A DNA stretch of 64,000 bases, taken from positions 186,001-250,000 of the forward strand of contig CALKKS010000007.1 in assembly GCA_937995345.1 (NCBI GenBank), given 5' to 3'. Positions within the stretch are counted from its first letter, which is position 1. Each line of letters starts with the position of its first letter. Made by a program: the position numbers and the translations under genes. The DNA comes from an uncultured Collinsella sp. (GTDB taxonomy: Bacteria > Actinomycetota > Coriobacteriia > Coriobacteriales > Coriobacteriaceae). The notes beneath the pieces were generated by a model that was not told the origin of the DNA, did no database searches, and saw nothing but the letters and a program-made list of their open reading frames with translations. This document shows positions 42,669 through 51,556 of this stretch, piece by piece.

Positions 42669-43559
42669 ATGAGTGATTTTGTCCTGACCTGTGAATCTGC
42701 CGCCGATCGAACTCGTGAGTTCTTTGCGTCGCGCAATATCCCCGTCGTGTGTTTTCATTACGAGATCGACGATGTTGTCTATACGGACGATCTGTATCAG
42801 TCGATTACGCCGGACGAGTTTTTTGCCCAGATTGCCGCGGGCGCCATGCCCAAGACGTCTCAGGTGAGCGTGGGTGAGTACGAGGAGTTTTGGGAGCCGT
42901 TTGTTGCCGAGGGCAAAGACGTGCTGCACCTGACGTTGTCGTCGGGTATTTCGGGCACGTATGGATCGGCCTGCGTTGCGGCACAGATGCTCGCGGATCG
43001 CTATCCCCAGGGCGGCAAGGTGCGCGTCATCGATTCGCTGGCGGCGTCTTCGGGCTTTGGCCTGCTGGCGGAATGTGCCGCCGACGTTCGCGATAGCGGC
43101 GCTTCGCTCGACGAGACGGCCGCTTGGATCGAGGAGCATAAACTCAACCTGCACCACTGGTTCTTCTCGACCGATCTGTCGAGCTACCTACGCGGCGGTC
43201 GCATTTCGGCTGCGAGCGCGATCATCGGCACGGCGCTTAAGATTTGCCCGCTTATGACGGTCGATTGCGAAGGTGGGCTGTCGCCACGTGAGAAGATTCG
43301 CACTAAGAAGCGCGCGATTTCCGAGATGGCTAAAACCATGATGGCACACGTGCAAGACGGTGCGGATTATTCGGGTAAGTGCATCATGTCGCACTCGGCG
43401 TGCCGCGAGGATGCCGAGGCAGTTGCGGCGCTGATTGAGGAACAGGTTCCGCAGCTTAAAGGCAAGATTGAGATCAATAACATCGGTACTCTGATTGGCT
43501 CGCATACCGGACCTGGTACGGTGGCGCTCTTCTTTATGGGCGACAAGCGCGTGGATTAA
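42669..43559 (+). CDS. DegV family fatty-acid-binding protein
   Basis: A 296-residue DegV (FakB-like) protein. The family binds one fatty acid and, with the kinase FakA, feeds it into phospholipid synthesis. Typical segments are the TSQVSVGEYEEFWE region, LSSGISGTYGSA and YLRGGRISAASAIIG. TAAGGAG precedes the ATG by 7 nt. No kinase is adjacent. A second DegV protein is at 57909. Confidence 0.93.
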   Translation: MSDFVLTCESAADRTREFFASRNIPVVCFHYEIDDVVYTDDLYQSITPDEFFAQIAAGAMPKTSQVSVGEYEEFWEPFVAEGKDVLHLTLSSGISGTYGSACVAAQMLADRYPQGGKVRVIDSLAASSGFGLLAECAADVRDSGASLDETAAWIEEHKLNLHHWFFSTDLSSYLRGGRISAASAIIGTALKICPLMTVDCEGGLSPREKIRTKKRAISEMAKTMMAHVQDGADYSGKCIMSHSACREDAEAVAALIEEQVPQLKGKIEINNIGTLIGSHTGPGTVALFFMGDKRVD

Positions 43560-43600
43560 TTTGCCCCATCACGTCGTCGCATGATTGCTCAAACGAAAAC

Positions 43601-43628
43601 GGCCCGCCTCACGTTTGTGGGGCGGGCC
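43601..43628. terminator. Bidirectional terminator
   Basis: A 12-bp stem with a 4-nt loop (43601-43612 with 43617-43628, one G-U) sits between convergent genes. It is followed on the minus strand by GTTTTC and on the plus strand by a weaker TTTT. Confidence 0.85.
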
Positions 43629-43639
43629 AAGATGTTTTG

Positions 43640-44731
43640 CTAGCGTTTCTTTCCGCGGAAGAAGAAGCCGTGCAGTGACGGCTTGAGGCCGCGGTTGGCG
43701 CGACGCTCCTCAATATGATCGTGGATCGAAGCGACGCGTTCGATGACTTCGTCGGGGATCGGCACATCGGGATTCATGTTCTCGACCTGGCTGACCTCGG
43801 CGGCGGCGACCTGGTCGATAATGGGCACATCGTCGCGCGAGATGGCAGGCGTGGCGTCTTCCTTCATCTTGCGGTAGCGCTGCATCATGTCGGTCTGCAG
43901 CTGCTGGGCCGAAGGCGGTGTCCAGATGATGGCGTTGGCGCCGGCCGCGATGGTCTCGCGGATGCTCTCGGGCGTCTTGCCGCCCGGTGCGATGAGCGGC
44001 AGGTTGGGATAGTGCTCGCGCAGCTCTCGCAGGACCTGGGGCGTGTTCTTACCGGCGGCGATGTTGAGGATCTTGGCTCCGGCGCGCACCTTGGCATGTG
44101 CATCGTCGTCGCAGCGCACGACCGTGGCGATGACAGGGATGTCCGCCATGTTGGTGATGTGCTCGACCATCTCGGCAGTGGCGGGGGAGTTGACGACGCA
44201 GCCCGCCGCGCCCTGCATCTCGGAGACGGCCGCCATCTGCACGGAGCGCTTGCCGGTCGTGGTGCCGCCGCCCACGCCCACAAAGACCGGGCACTCGGCG
44301 ACGGTCAGCAGCGCCTGCGTAATGGCCGGCTGCGGCGTGAAGGGGTAAACGGCAAAGACGGCGTCGGCGTTGGAGTTGCGGATGACCGCGACGTCGGTGG
44401 TGTAGATGAGCGATTTGATGCGTCGGCCGAAGAGCGTAAAGCCGCTGGCCTCCTCGATCTCGTCGGGCATGCGGAGGGCCGCCTTGCGCAGACGCCCGTC
44501 GATGGGCAGCGGCTCCATGGGGAGCAGTCCGTTGGGGGTGACGGCCACCTGCGGCTCGGTGAACTCGTCGGCGAGCTCGACCTCGGAGAAGTCGACCGAG
44601 GCGACGATGTCCTCGTGAACCTCGGCGGGAACATCGATGGGGGCTTGGTCGTTTGGCGCGGCAGGCGTGTCGAAGGAGCTGGTGCCGACGAAGGCGTCGA
44701 CGCGCTCGTTGAGGTCGTTGAGGGTATCCAT
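43640..44731 (-). CDS. TIM-barrel protein of uncertain function
   Basis: A 363-residue protein. After an acidic N-terminus of about 75 residues comes a beta/alpha-barrel-like region. It contains CPVFVGVGGGTTTGKRSVQ, a run of alternating hydrophobic strands (IPVIATVVRC, AKILNIAAGKNT, LPLIAPGGKT) and an IIWTPPSAQQLQTDMMQRYR segment. The phosphate-binding look of the glycine motifs resembles IMP-dehydrogenase-like and aldolase-like barrels, but I cannot assign a reaction. The C-terminus is basic (FFFRGKKR). The ribosome binding site is weak (GAGCC). Confidence 0.7.
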   Translation of the reverse strand: MDTLNDLNERVDAFVGTSSFDTPAAPNDQAPIDVPAEVHEDIVASVDFSEVELADEFTEPQVAVTPNGLLPMEPLPIDGRLRKAALRMPDEIEEASGFTLFGRRIKSLIYTTDVAVIRNSNADAVFAVYPFTPQPAITQALLTVAECPVFVGVGGGTTTGKRSVQMAAVSEMQGAAGCVVNSPATAEMVEHITNMADIPVIATVVRCDDDAHAKVRAGAKILNIAAGKNTPQVLRELREHYPNLPLIAPGGKTPESIRETIAAGANAIIWTPPSAQQLQTDMMQRYRKMKEDATPAISRDDVPIIDQVAAAEVSQVENMNPDVPIPDEVIERVASIHDHIEERRANRGLKPSLHGFFFRGKKR

Positions 44732-44922
44732 GGAGGCTCGATTCTATGCGATGGTGGCCGGCGTGATGCAGCCGGAATTGCGAATGCTAAATCGTTTGAC
44801 GAGTTGATTTTTCCCCGCTGCGCCCACCGTTAGACTCAAAGGCTGGCGAACGTGAAGGAGCTGTGGTGGCGGGCGTCGAGGTGCTATCTTGAATGTCCCG
44901 TTTAAAAGAGAGGTGACGCGGT

Positions 44923-45093
44923 ATGGAATTGACAGCAATGTTGGGCTCGATTGGCCTGTGTGTGGGCGCAATCGTTGCCGCCGCGGTTATCTACTTTGTG
45001 GTCACGGCCATTAAGGGCAAAAGGGCCGAACGCAAGGAGCGCGCGACGCTTAAACAGCATCGCGACCAGCAGAGCAAACGCGCACGGAGATAG
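44923..45093 (+). CDS. 56-residue single-span membrane protein
   Basis: A short gene with a good ribosome binding site (AGAGAGGTGA) 6 nt before ATG. The product has a hydrophobic helix (about 6-29) and then a strongly basic, helical C-terminus (KGKRAERKERATLKQHRD). It ends 24 nt before the convergent methyltransferase gene. The family is unknown; the N-out, C-in topology is inferred from the positive-inside rule. Confidence 0.7.
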   Translation: MELTAMLGSIGLCVGAIVAAAVIYFVVTAIKGKRAERKERATLKQHRDQQSKRARR

Positions 45094-45117
45094 CTTGTTG
45101 AGTTTTGGATCCGTGCG

Positions 45118-46221
45118 CTAGCTGCGTTTTCGGATCAGGGCAATGTAGAAGCCCTCAAAGTCGCGGCTAGGCGGAATGGTGAGCGTGCCGGACAGGCCGT
45201 TGGCGATGGCCGATACCTGACCCGCGGCAATGGCCTCGGTCAGGGCGTTGGACTCGATGCGCGGCTCCTTGCCAGCTTCCTGGGCGCGGCGTGCCTCACT
45301 TTCGCTTGGCGTGCCGTCGAGGGGGATGAGCTCGCAGTCCATATGCTTGTCGAGGGCCTCTTGCAGGGCGTCCTCGTTTTCCTGCGGCAAGATCGAACAA
45401 GTCGAATAGACGAGCGTGCCGCCCGGTTTGAGGGCTCCCATGGCGCGGTCCAGAAGCGCACGCTGCGAGCGGGCGCATTTGACGAGCAGCTGCTCGGTCA
45501 GGCCGCGCAGGCTTTTCTCGTTGCCGCTGATAACGGTGCCCGTGCCGGTGCAGGGAGCGTCGAGCAGGATGCGGTCAAAGCGGAAGAACTCGTCGAGCTC
45601 GCGTGCGTCGGTGCGCATGACGGGCACGTTTTTTGCGCCTTGGCGGTGGAGGTTGGCTTCGAGCTTCTCGGCGCGGGGAATGCTCATCTCGCAGGCGGTA
45701 AGGTGCGCCTGCCCCTGCGTGAGGGCGGCGATCTGCGTCGTCTTGCCGCCAGGGGCTGCGCACATGTCCAGGATGTCCTCGCCTGCCTGAGCGCCCAGCA
45801 CCAAAGGAGGCATCATGGACGACAAGCTCTGCAGGTAGATCTTGCCGTCGCGGTAGATGTCGAGGTCCCACAGGTCGGAAACCTGGGCGTCGGGCAGGAT
45901 GAAGGCGTCTGGGTACCAGGCGACGGGGTTGTGGGCGATGCCGGCGGCATCGAGCGCCGCAGCGATGTCCTCGGCGGTCGCCCTGAGCGTGTTGGCGCGC
46001 AGCGTGACCGGGCGTGTGGCTGCAGCACCGAAGCCCTCGATCATGAGCTCGGCATCGGCGGGCGCATAGGCGCCGGCGATCGTGTCGACCATAAAGCGCG
46101 GCAGGTCGGCGGCGGAGTGTTGGGCGGCAAGCTGGTCGGAAAGCTCGGTGGCGGCAAACTGCCTGAGCTTGAGCTCGGCCTTGACCTGCTTTTTCTGCTT
46201 ACGACGACGCGGCTTGGACAT
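45118..46221 (-). CDS. RsmB/RsmF-type RNA m5C methyltransferase
   Basis: A 367-residue SAM-dependent RNA cytosine-5 methyltransferase of the NOL1/NOP2/Sun family. Motif I is DMCAAPGGKTTQIA, motif IV is LDAPCTGTGT (one cysteine) and motif VI is VYSTCSILPQENE (the nucleophile cysteine in TC). The N-terminus is basic (SKPRRRKQKKQ). The target may be 16S or 23S rRNA and cannot be told here. ATG at 46221 has GGAAGGAAAG upstream. A longer frame from 46293 would run through the hairpin repeat. Confidence 0.92.
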   Translation of the reverse strand: MSKPRRRKQKKQVKAELKLRQFAATELSDQLAAQHSAADLPRFMVDTIAGAYAPADAELMIEGFGAAATRPVTLRANTLRATAEDIAAALDAAGIAHNPVAWYPDAFILPDAQVSDLWDLDIYRDGKIYLQSLSSMMPPLVLGAQAGEDILDMCAAPGGKTTQIAALTQGQAHLTACEMSIPRAEKLEANLHRQGAKNVPVMRTDARELDEFFRFDRILLDAPCTGTGTVISGNEKSLRGLTEQLLVKCARSQRALLDRAMGALKPGGTLVYSTCSILPQENEDALQEALDKHMDCELIPLDGTPSESEARRAQEAGKEPRIESNALTEAIAAGQVSAIANGLSGTLTIPPSRDFEGFYIALIRKRS

Positions 46222-46240
46222 CCGTCTTTCCTTCCACCTA

Positions 46241-46352
46241 AATGATAATTCTGGGACGGGGATTAAAAAATCATTTAATGATCCCCGTCCCAAAAAGACT
46301 ACTTTGCGGCGCCCGGGAATGATTTTTTAATCCCCGTCCCAGAATAATCATT
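46241..46352. repeat. Hairpin repeat family 1, copy 1
   Basis: Arms 46241-46275 and 46318-46352 are inverted copies (34 of 35 match) with core CTGGGACGGGGATTAAAAAA. A third, partial inverted copy (ATGATCCCCGTCCCA, about 46277-46291) can pair with the left arm instead. The same element occurs at 49236. Confidence 0.8.
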
Positions 46353-46372
46353 CCCGGGCGCGTTGCTGTTGC

Positions 46373-48523
46373 CTAGTACTGGCTCTCGTGCTTGCTGAAG
46401 AAGTCGAAGCGCGGGGGCAGCGGCTTCACGCGGTGCTCGCCGGGCTTCTCGCCCAGGCTCTCCACAAACTCGTCCGTGGAGGCGAAGATGTTATCCCAGC
46501 TAAAGAAGGCGACCGGATCGACGTCGAAGTACTCGCAGATGAGCTCGCAGCCGGCCGGGACAATGCCGTGCATGAGCACGGTCGCCACGTGCAGCTCGGT
46601 AAAGGCGTCGACGAGGGCCTGCGTCATGGCGGTATTGGCTTGCTCGCCCTCGAGCTTGTTGGCGGCCTTGGAGGCGTCGCTCCAGCGCTTGTTGGCGGCA
46701 CGCAGGTAGTCGTCGCACACGGCGAGCGCGCGGTGCGTCTCGAACTTGTACATGGCTTGCTCAAAGGCGAGAGCTGCCTGCTCGGCGGCTTCGACCACAG
46801 TGGCGGAGGCGGCGCCGGCAGGGATGCAGCCGTTGCGGTACGGGCTCTCGTCGCCCTCCTTGATGGCGATGCCGTAGAAGCAGCTGCGGGCCAAGCGGTT
46901 GAAGACGCCGGTCAAAAGGGCGCTCTCCTTAAGGGCCGGGTCGATAACGCGCTTGTCGTCGCAGGCGCGCACCTCGTTGCCGTCCTTGTCCTTGCCGGTC
47001 ACGCGCGTGTCGTATGCCTTGGGGCTAAAGCTCACCGGCTTCTCGGACAGACCGAGCGACAGCCAATGCGCGCGCATCTGCTCGCAGGTGTAGTGGTTGA
47101 GCAGGTCGTCGGCCGGCGGGGGAGGGGTCTGCGAGGACGAGCTGGCCTTTTTGCCCATGTAGAGCAGGTGGTAGCAGGCGCTGACGGTGCTCTGCGTAAG
47201 GTCCCAACCCAAGGCCTCCCACATGGCGGTCTGCGCGATGCAGTAGAAGTAGATGTTGTCCTGGCCGATGAACTGGTAGATCTGCGCGTCGTCCGAGCAC
47301 CACCAGTCGCGCCAGTCGAGCGAGCTGTGCTGATAGGCGGGCGCGGGCACCTGCGTGGAATCGGCGGCGGGCTCGCCCATGAGGGCGGCATCCTGGGCGG
47401 CGACACCCTCGGTCACGCCGGCGGCCTTGGCGTCGCGCGCGAGCACGGTGCGGGTGTAGCTGATGGGCGCCCACAGGCTCTCGGGCCAGCACCAGCAGGT
47501 GACGTCGGAGACGCCGTCGACCTGAGGCACCGGGACGCCCCAGTCGATGTTGCCGGTGATGCGGAAGGGCACGAGCGCCTTGCCGCTGCGGAAACGCACA
47601 CCGCCGTTGGCGAGCACCGCGTGGGCGTCGTCGCGCTCCTTCCAGCTGGGGAAGGTGACGGTAAAGCTGCTCTTGTTGCCCTCGGGCTCCAGTACGGTGT
47701 GCTCGGGGAGCTGGTCCTCGACGGCGTCGAAGGCCTCGCGGAACTTGTTCTGGATGTAGAGTTGTGCCGGCAGCAGCCACTCCTCCATGGTCTTGGAGAC
47801 CACGGAGCGAACCTGCGGGTTCTGGGCGAGCTTGGCGGTGTAGGTCTTCATAAAGTCGAGGTAGGCCGGCAGGTCGAAGTAGAGGTTGTCGACCGGGCGC
47901 AGCTCGGGCACCTCGCCGGTGAGCTGGCTCTTGGGCGCGATAAGCTCCTCGGGCTCAAACTGGTGACCCAGGTCGCACTCGTCGGCATAGGCTTTCTCGG
48001 ACTTGCAACCTTGGATGGGGCAGCGGCCGATGACCTGGCGGCCGTTGAGGAACGTGCCGGCCTTGGCGTCGTAGAACTGCAGCGTGGAGCGCTTGGAGAT
48101 GGTGCCCTGCTCGTGCAGGCGCTCGATAATCTCGGCGGTAACCTCGTTGTGAATCTGCGCAGCCGGCTCAAGGCCCGAGCCGCCGTAGATGTCGCAGCTG
48201 ATGTTGTAGTTGTTGAGGGTCGCGGCCTGGCGGGAGTGATTGGACTCGACGTACTCGCTAATGGACTTGTCGTAGCCCTCGTTCTCCTTGAGTTTGCGGT
48301 AGCTCTCCATGATGGGCGAGCCGTAGCAGTCGGTGCCCGAGGTGAAGATCACGTTCTCGCGGCCCAGGCGGTCGCGCAGGAAGCGGGCGAAGAAGTCGGC
48401 GGGGACAAAGACGCCACCAACGTGGCCGAAGTGCAGGCCTTTGTTGCCGTAGGGCTCGCCGGCGGTAACGATGGCGCGGCGCGGCCAGCTGGGACGGTCG
48501 TTCATGGAGTATTTGGATGCCAT
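46373..48523 (-). CDS. MetRS-like class I tRNA ligase, altered KMSKS
   Basis: A 716-residue class I aminoacyl-tRNA synthetase most like methionyl-tRNA synthetase. It has a HIGH-type motif (EPYGNKGLHFGHVGG, HFGH 31-34), a MetRS-type knuckle (GRCPIQGC, later AYADECDLGH), LYFDLPAY and the NIDWGVPVP core. At the KMSKS position it reads GKKASSSSQTPPPP (about 455-468), so the second lysine, which stabilises the ATP transition state, is missing. It may be a slow or specialised synthetase, or a paralogue with another job. A standard metG elsewhere in the genome is expected if this is not the housekeeping enzyme. ATG 48523 follows GAAGGAG. Confidence 0.82.
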   Translation of the reverse strand: MASKYSMNDRPSWPRRAIVTAGEPYGNKGLHFGHVGGVFVPADFFARFLRDRLGRENVIFTSGTDCYGSPIMESYRKLKENEGYDKSISEYVESNHSRQAATLNNYNISCDIYGGSGLEPAAQIHNEVTAEIIERLHEQGTISKRSTLQFYDAKAGTFLNGRQVIGRCPIQGCKSEKAYADECDLGHQFEPEELIAPKSQLTGEVPELRPVDNLYFDLPAYLDFMKTYTAKLAQNPQVRSVVSKTMEEWLLPAQLYIQNKFREAFDAVEDQLPEHTVLEPEGNKSSFTVTFPSWKERDDAHAVLANGGVRFRSGKALVPFRITGNIDWGVPVPQVDGVSDVTCWCWPESLWAPISYTRTVLARDAKAAGVTEGVAAQDAALMGEPAADSTQVPAPAYQHSSLDWRDWWCSDDAQIYQFIGQDNIYFYCIAQTAMWEALGWDLTQSTVSACYHLLYMGKKASSSSQTPPPPADDLLNHYTCEQMRAHWLSLGLSEKPVSFSPKAYDTRVTGKDKDGNEVRACDDKRVIDPALKESALLTGVFNRLARSCFYGIAIKEGDESPYRNGCIPAGAASATVVEAAEQAALAFEQAMYKFETHRALAVCDDYLRAANKRWSDASKAANKLEGEQANTAMTQALVDAFTELHVATVLMHGIVPAGCELICEYFDVDPVAFFSWDNIFASTDEFVESLGEKPGEHRVKPLPPRFDFFSKHESQY

Positions 48524-48655
48524 GGGACTCCTTCGCATATGGTGAGAGCGCGGCCGAGCGTGGGACTCGGCGGCGCGGTGGTCAATTCGTGCATATCGTT
48601 CGACATTATCGCACATGCGGGCGGGTGCGTGGCAGGGGCGCTATCCTAAGATGCT

Positions 48656-49225
48656 ATGAATGAGATTTCCAACATACATGCGTTTGAGGACGAGGATTTT
48701 CTGCACGCTTGCTTCGTGTGGGGGATGGTCGTGCTTGCGGTGTTCGCCGTGTGCCTGGTGCCGGTGTTTATGCTGCTGGGTGGGCCTGCGGACCTGGATG
48801 CGGCCGCGGCGGGCGGCTGGGCGGCGGTCGCGGGCTGGATGGTTGGTCTGGTTGCGGTTTCGGCGGCGTCGTTTGCCGTGCACGAGCTGGTGCATGCGGT
48901 GTTCTTTAAACTGCTGGCGCCTGCGGGTGCGCATGTGACCTTTGGGGCGAACCGCGAGACGTGCATGATCTATGCCTGTGCCGAGGGCGTCGCGTATTCG
49001 CGTGTGCGGTATGTGGCGATTTGTCTGGCGCCGACGGTTGTTTTGACGGTGGCGTTTGCCCTAGGCTTTGCGTTTTCGGGCTATCCGCTGCTGTGTTACC
49101 TGGCGGCCGGTCTGCACTTGTCGGGCTGTGTGGGCGACTGGTATTACGCGCGGACCATCCTGCGCGACCGTCGCATTGCCGCCTGCGAGGACACATCCTT
49201 TGGCGTCCGCTTTTTCGCAAGGTAG
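48656..49225 (+). CDS. DUF3267 membrane zincin-like protein
   Basis: A 189-residue membrane protein with about four hydrophobic segments and an HELVHA motif (HExxH), the mark of the DUF3267 putative membrane metalloprotease family. A later acidic zinc ligand is not obvious to me. There is no clear ribosome binding site before ATG 48656. Function unknown; regulated membrane proteolysis is possible. Divergent from the MetRS-like gene. Confidence 0.82.
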   Translation: MNEISNIHAFEDEDFLHACFVWGMVVLAVFAVCLVPVFMLLGGPADLDAAAAGGWAAVAGWMVGLVAVSAASFAVHELVHAVFFKLLAPAGAHVTFGANRETCMIYACAEGVAYSRVRYVAICLAPTVVLTVAFALGFAFSGYPLLCYLAAGLHLSGCVGDWYYARTILRDRRIAACEDTSFGVRFFAR

Positions 49226-49235
49226 TCTTTTTGGG

Positions 49236-49313
49236 AATGATTTTTCTGGGACGGGGATTAAAAAATCATTGCGTACCTAATGATTTTTTAATCCCCGTCC
49301 CAGAAAAATCATT
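49236..49313. repeat. Hairpin repeat family 1, copy 2
   Basis: A perfect 35-bp inverted repeat (49236-49270 and 49279-49313) with an 8-nt loop, sharing CTGGGACGGGGATTAAAAAA with the element at 46241. It lies between a stop codon and the ribosome binding site of queH, so it may end or modulate transcription. Confidence 0.85.
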
Positions 49314-49331
49314 GCGGGAGAGGAGATGTCG

Positions 49332-49907
49332 ATGAAGCCGTTGCTGCTGCATGCTTGCTGTGCGCCGTGTTCGCTCGAGCCGGTTCGCCTGTTGCGCGAG
49401 GAAGGGTTTGAGCCCACGATTTGCTGGACCAACCCCAATATTCAGCCGCGTGAAGAATGGCAGCGCCGCCTGGACGAGCTGCGCCGGTGGTGTGCCGACG
49501 GCGGCATCGAGCTCATTGAGGCGGGCGAGGACCGCGAGCGCTGGGAGGCCGGTGTGGCCCCGTTGGGCGCCGATCGACCCCGTCGCTGTCGTGCGTGCTA
49601 TGCCCTGCGTCTGGCCGAGGCGTGCCGTGTGGCCCAGGATCGCGGGTTCGAATATGTGGGTACGACGCTCGCCGTCTCGCCGTATCAGCTGTTCGATACC
49701 TGTAATGACGTGTTGGAGCGTCTGGCTGCCGCCCGCGGTCTCACTCCGGTCATTCGCGATTTTCGCCCGTATTACCCCGAGGCGACACGCCGTTCGCGCG
49801 AGCTGGGCATGTATCGGCAGAACTACTGTGGTTGCCGCTTCTCTGCTGTCGAGGCGGCCATGGACCGCGCCCGCATCCGCGACGAGCGCAAAGCCGCCAA
49901 AAAGTAG
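49332..49907 (+). CDS. queH: Epoxyqueuosine reductase QueH
   Basis: A 191-residue QueH (DUF208), which reduces epoxyqueuosine in tRNA to queuosine, the last step of the pathway, without the cobalamin needed by QueG. The cysteine motifs are LHACCAPC (C9, C10, C13), CRACYALRL and NYCGC, which hold iron-sulfur and mononuclear iron sites. AGGAG lies 6 nt before ATG 49332; the ATG at 49326 is too close. It is followed by queA after 64 nt. Confidence 0.95.
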   Translation: MKPLLLHACCAPCSLEPVRLLREEGFEPTICWTNPNIQPREEWQRRLDELRRWCADGGIELIEAGEDRERWEAGVAPLGADRPRRCRACYALRLAEACRVAQDRGFEYVGTTLAVSPYQLFDTCNDVLERLAAARGLTPVIRDFRPYYPEATRRSRELGMYRQNYCGCRFSAVEAAMDRARIRDERKAAKK

Positions 49908-49971
49908 TTCTTTTGAGCTGGCGGCCTGCTAGGATGTAGAGCGGACTTTAGCTATATAAGGAGTATCCGAC

Positions 49972-51189
49972 GTGTCTATGCGTACCGATGATTTTGACTA
50001 CAACCTTCCTGAGGAACTGATTGCCCAGGCTCCTGCCGAGCCGCGTGACTCCTGCCGCCTGCTGGTGGTGGATCGCAAAGGCTCCCGGGCAGGAACGCCG
50101 CTGGAGCATGGCGGCACCGTCGAGCACCGCATCTTCCGCGACATCATCGACTATATCGAGCCGGGCGATGTGCTCGTCATCAACAAGACGCGCGTGATGC
50201 CGGCCCGCCTGATCGGTCGCAAAGCCGGCTCGGGTGGCGTGGTCGAGACGCTGCTGCTCAAGCGCCGTGAGGATGTTGACCCGCTGGGTCACGTTTGGGA
50301 GTGTCTGGTCAAGCCGGGCAAGCGTCTGAAGCCCGGTGCTCAGATTGAGTATCGAGCCGGTGGCGCCCATGCGCCCGAGGGGGCTCCCGTGGTGCTGACG
50401 GCCGAGGTCATCGACTTTGTCACCGATAGCCGTGGTGGCCGTCTGGTGCGCTTTGAGCCGGCCGGTTGCAATGCCGCCGGCGACCCGCGCACGCTCGACG
50501 AGGCCATCCATGCTGCCGGCCACGTGCCGCTGCCGCCCTACATTACCGATTACGAGGGCGACCCCGAGAAGTACCAGACCGTCTACGCCATGAAGGAGGA
50601 GCATTCGGCCGCTGCTCCCACGGCGGGTCTGCACTTCACGCCCGAGCTCATGGCGGCTATCGAGGCCAAGGGCGCGAAGTTTGCCGCCGTCGAGCTCGAG
50701 GTGGGTATTGATACCTTCCGTCTGGTGGAGGAGGACGACCCCACGCAGCACGTCATGCACACCGAGCGCTACCACGTGTCGCAGGAGGTTGTCGACGCCG
50801 TGCATAGGGCGAAGGCCGAGGGACATCGCGTGATCGCCGTCGGTACCACGGCGGTGCGCTCGCTCGAGAGCGCGTTTGACGCGGACGCGCCGGTGTCCGA
50901 TCCGGCTGTGACGGCGCGCTATTTTGAGGGTCGTGAGGACGGCGCCGACACGCTCGGCCGCGGTGACATCGTGGTGCGCGAGAACGCGACGACGCAGCTC
51001 TACCTCATGCCCGGCTCGACCTATCACGTGGTCGACGCGCTGATCACGAATTTTCACGTGCCGCGCTCTACGCTCATGATGCTCGTGAGCGCGCTTGCCT
51101 CCCGCGACCAGATCATGGATGCCTACGCCGCCGCCATCGAGGAGCGCTACCGCTTCTTCAGCTTTGGCGACGCCATGCTCATTCAGTAG
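49972..51189 (+). CDS. queA: QueA tRNA ribosyltransferase-isomerase
   Basis: A 405-residue QueA, which transfers the ribosyl part of SAM to preQ1 in tRNA to give epoxyqueuosine. The N-terminus DFDYNLPEELIAQAPAEPRD, then DVLVINKTRVMPARL, HSAAAPTAGLHFT and FHVPRSTLMMLVSALA are family signatures. It is about 45 residues longer than typical (near 355), mainly through an insert around 150-185. GTG 49972 has AAGGAG 8 nt upstream; ATG 49978 is 14 nt away. Its stop abuts structured element A. Confidence 0.96.
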   Translation: MSMRTDDFDYNLPEELIAQAPAEPRDSCRLLVVDRKGSRAGTPLEHGGTVEHRIFRDIIDYIEPGDVLVINKTRVMPARLIGRKAGSGGVVETLLLKRREDVDPLGHVWECLVKPGKRLKPGAQIEYRAGGAHAPEGAPVVLTAEVIDFVTDSRGGRLVRFEPAGCNAAGDPRTLDEAIHAAGHVPLPPYITDYEGDPEKYQTVYAMKEEHSAAAPTAGLHFTPELMAAIEAKGAKFAAVELEVGIDTFRLVEEDDPTQHVMHTERYHVSQEVVDAVHRAKAEGHRVIAVGTTAVRSLESAFDADAPVSDPAVTARYFEGREDGADTLGRGDIVVRENATTQLYLMPGSTYHVVDALITNFHVPRSTLMMLVSALASRDQIMDAYAAAIEERYRFFSFGDAMLIQ

Positions 51190-51327
51190 GTTACGGCGTT
51201 TTCCAAACGCCGTAACCGGCCGACGCTGCAAACCCGCCAGAGCGGCAATCTGACGTTCAATCGTCGGGCATGACCAGAAGGTCAATGCCCTCCTCTTTCA
51301 CGTCATCTTGCTCGCTCTGGCGGGTTT
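51189..51327 (+). repeat. Structured intergenic element A (covarying stems)
   Basis: P0 is a 13-bp perfect hairpin (51189-51201 with 51205-51217), a likely queA terminator. After the single strand GGCCGACGCTGC comes P1, 15 bp (51230-51244 with 51313-51327), enclosing P2 (TGACGT 51251-51256 with ACGTCA 51300-51305) and P3 (51266-51275 with 51280-51290, one bulged A, loop AGAA). The same layout occurs at 54462 with different stem sequences. Confidence 0.75.
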
Positions 51328-51367
51328 TCGCTGACTTTGCCAGAACATCGGTGTTGCCGTGGTTCAA

Positions 51368-51462
51368 CCTGCCAAAAAGGGACAGGTTTATTTTGGCAGG
51401 TTTTATCTGGGCAAACGTTGTTGGCGCAATGGGGACTGGTTTATATGCACCAAGTTGGTGCA
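51368..51462. repeat. Two further hairpins in the queA intergenic region
   Basis: CCTGCCAAAA (51368-51377) pairs with TTTTGGCAGG (51391-51400). TGCACCAA (51446-51453) pairs with TTGGTGCA (51455-51462). No gene is present here. Confidence 0.65.
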
Positions 51463-51489
51463 AAGTAGCCTGACCCCTTTGCACCAAAA

Positions 51490-51556
51490 AGTTGCGGTGA
51501 GATAGTGCTTGAATTGGCCTTTTTGAGGGCTAAACAGGAACTATCTCACCGCAACT
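51490..51556. repeat. Hairpin repeat family 2, copy 1
   Basis: A perfect 17-bp stem (51490-51506 with 51540-51556) containing TTGCGGTGAGATAG, with an inner GGCC/GGCT-type hairpin. Related copies are at 57831 and 61102. It lies between convergent genes. Confidence 0.8.

Noticed and set aside
45343..48649. Long plus-strand frames opposite the methyltransferase and MetRS-like genes
   Set aside because: GC-rich antisense frames with arginine/valine/glycine-biased composition; the minus strand carries the recognisable motifs.
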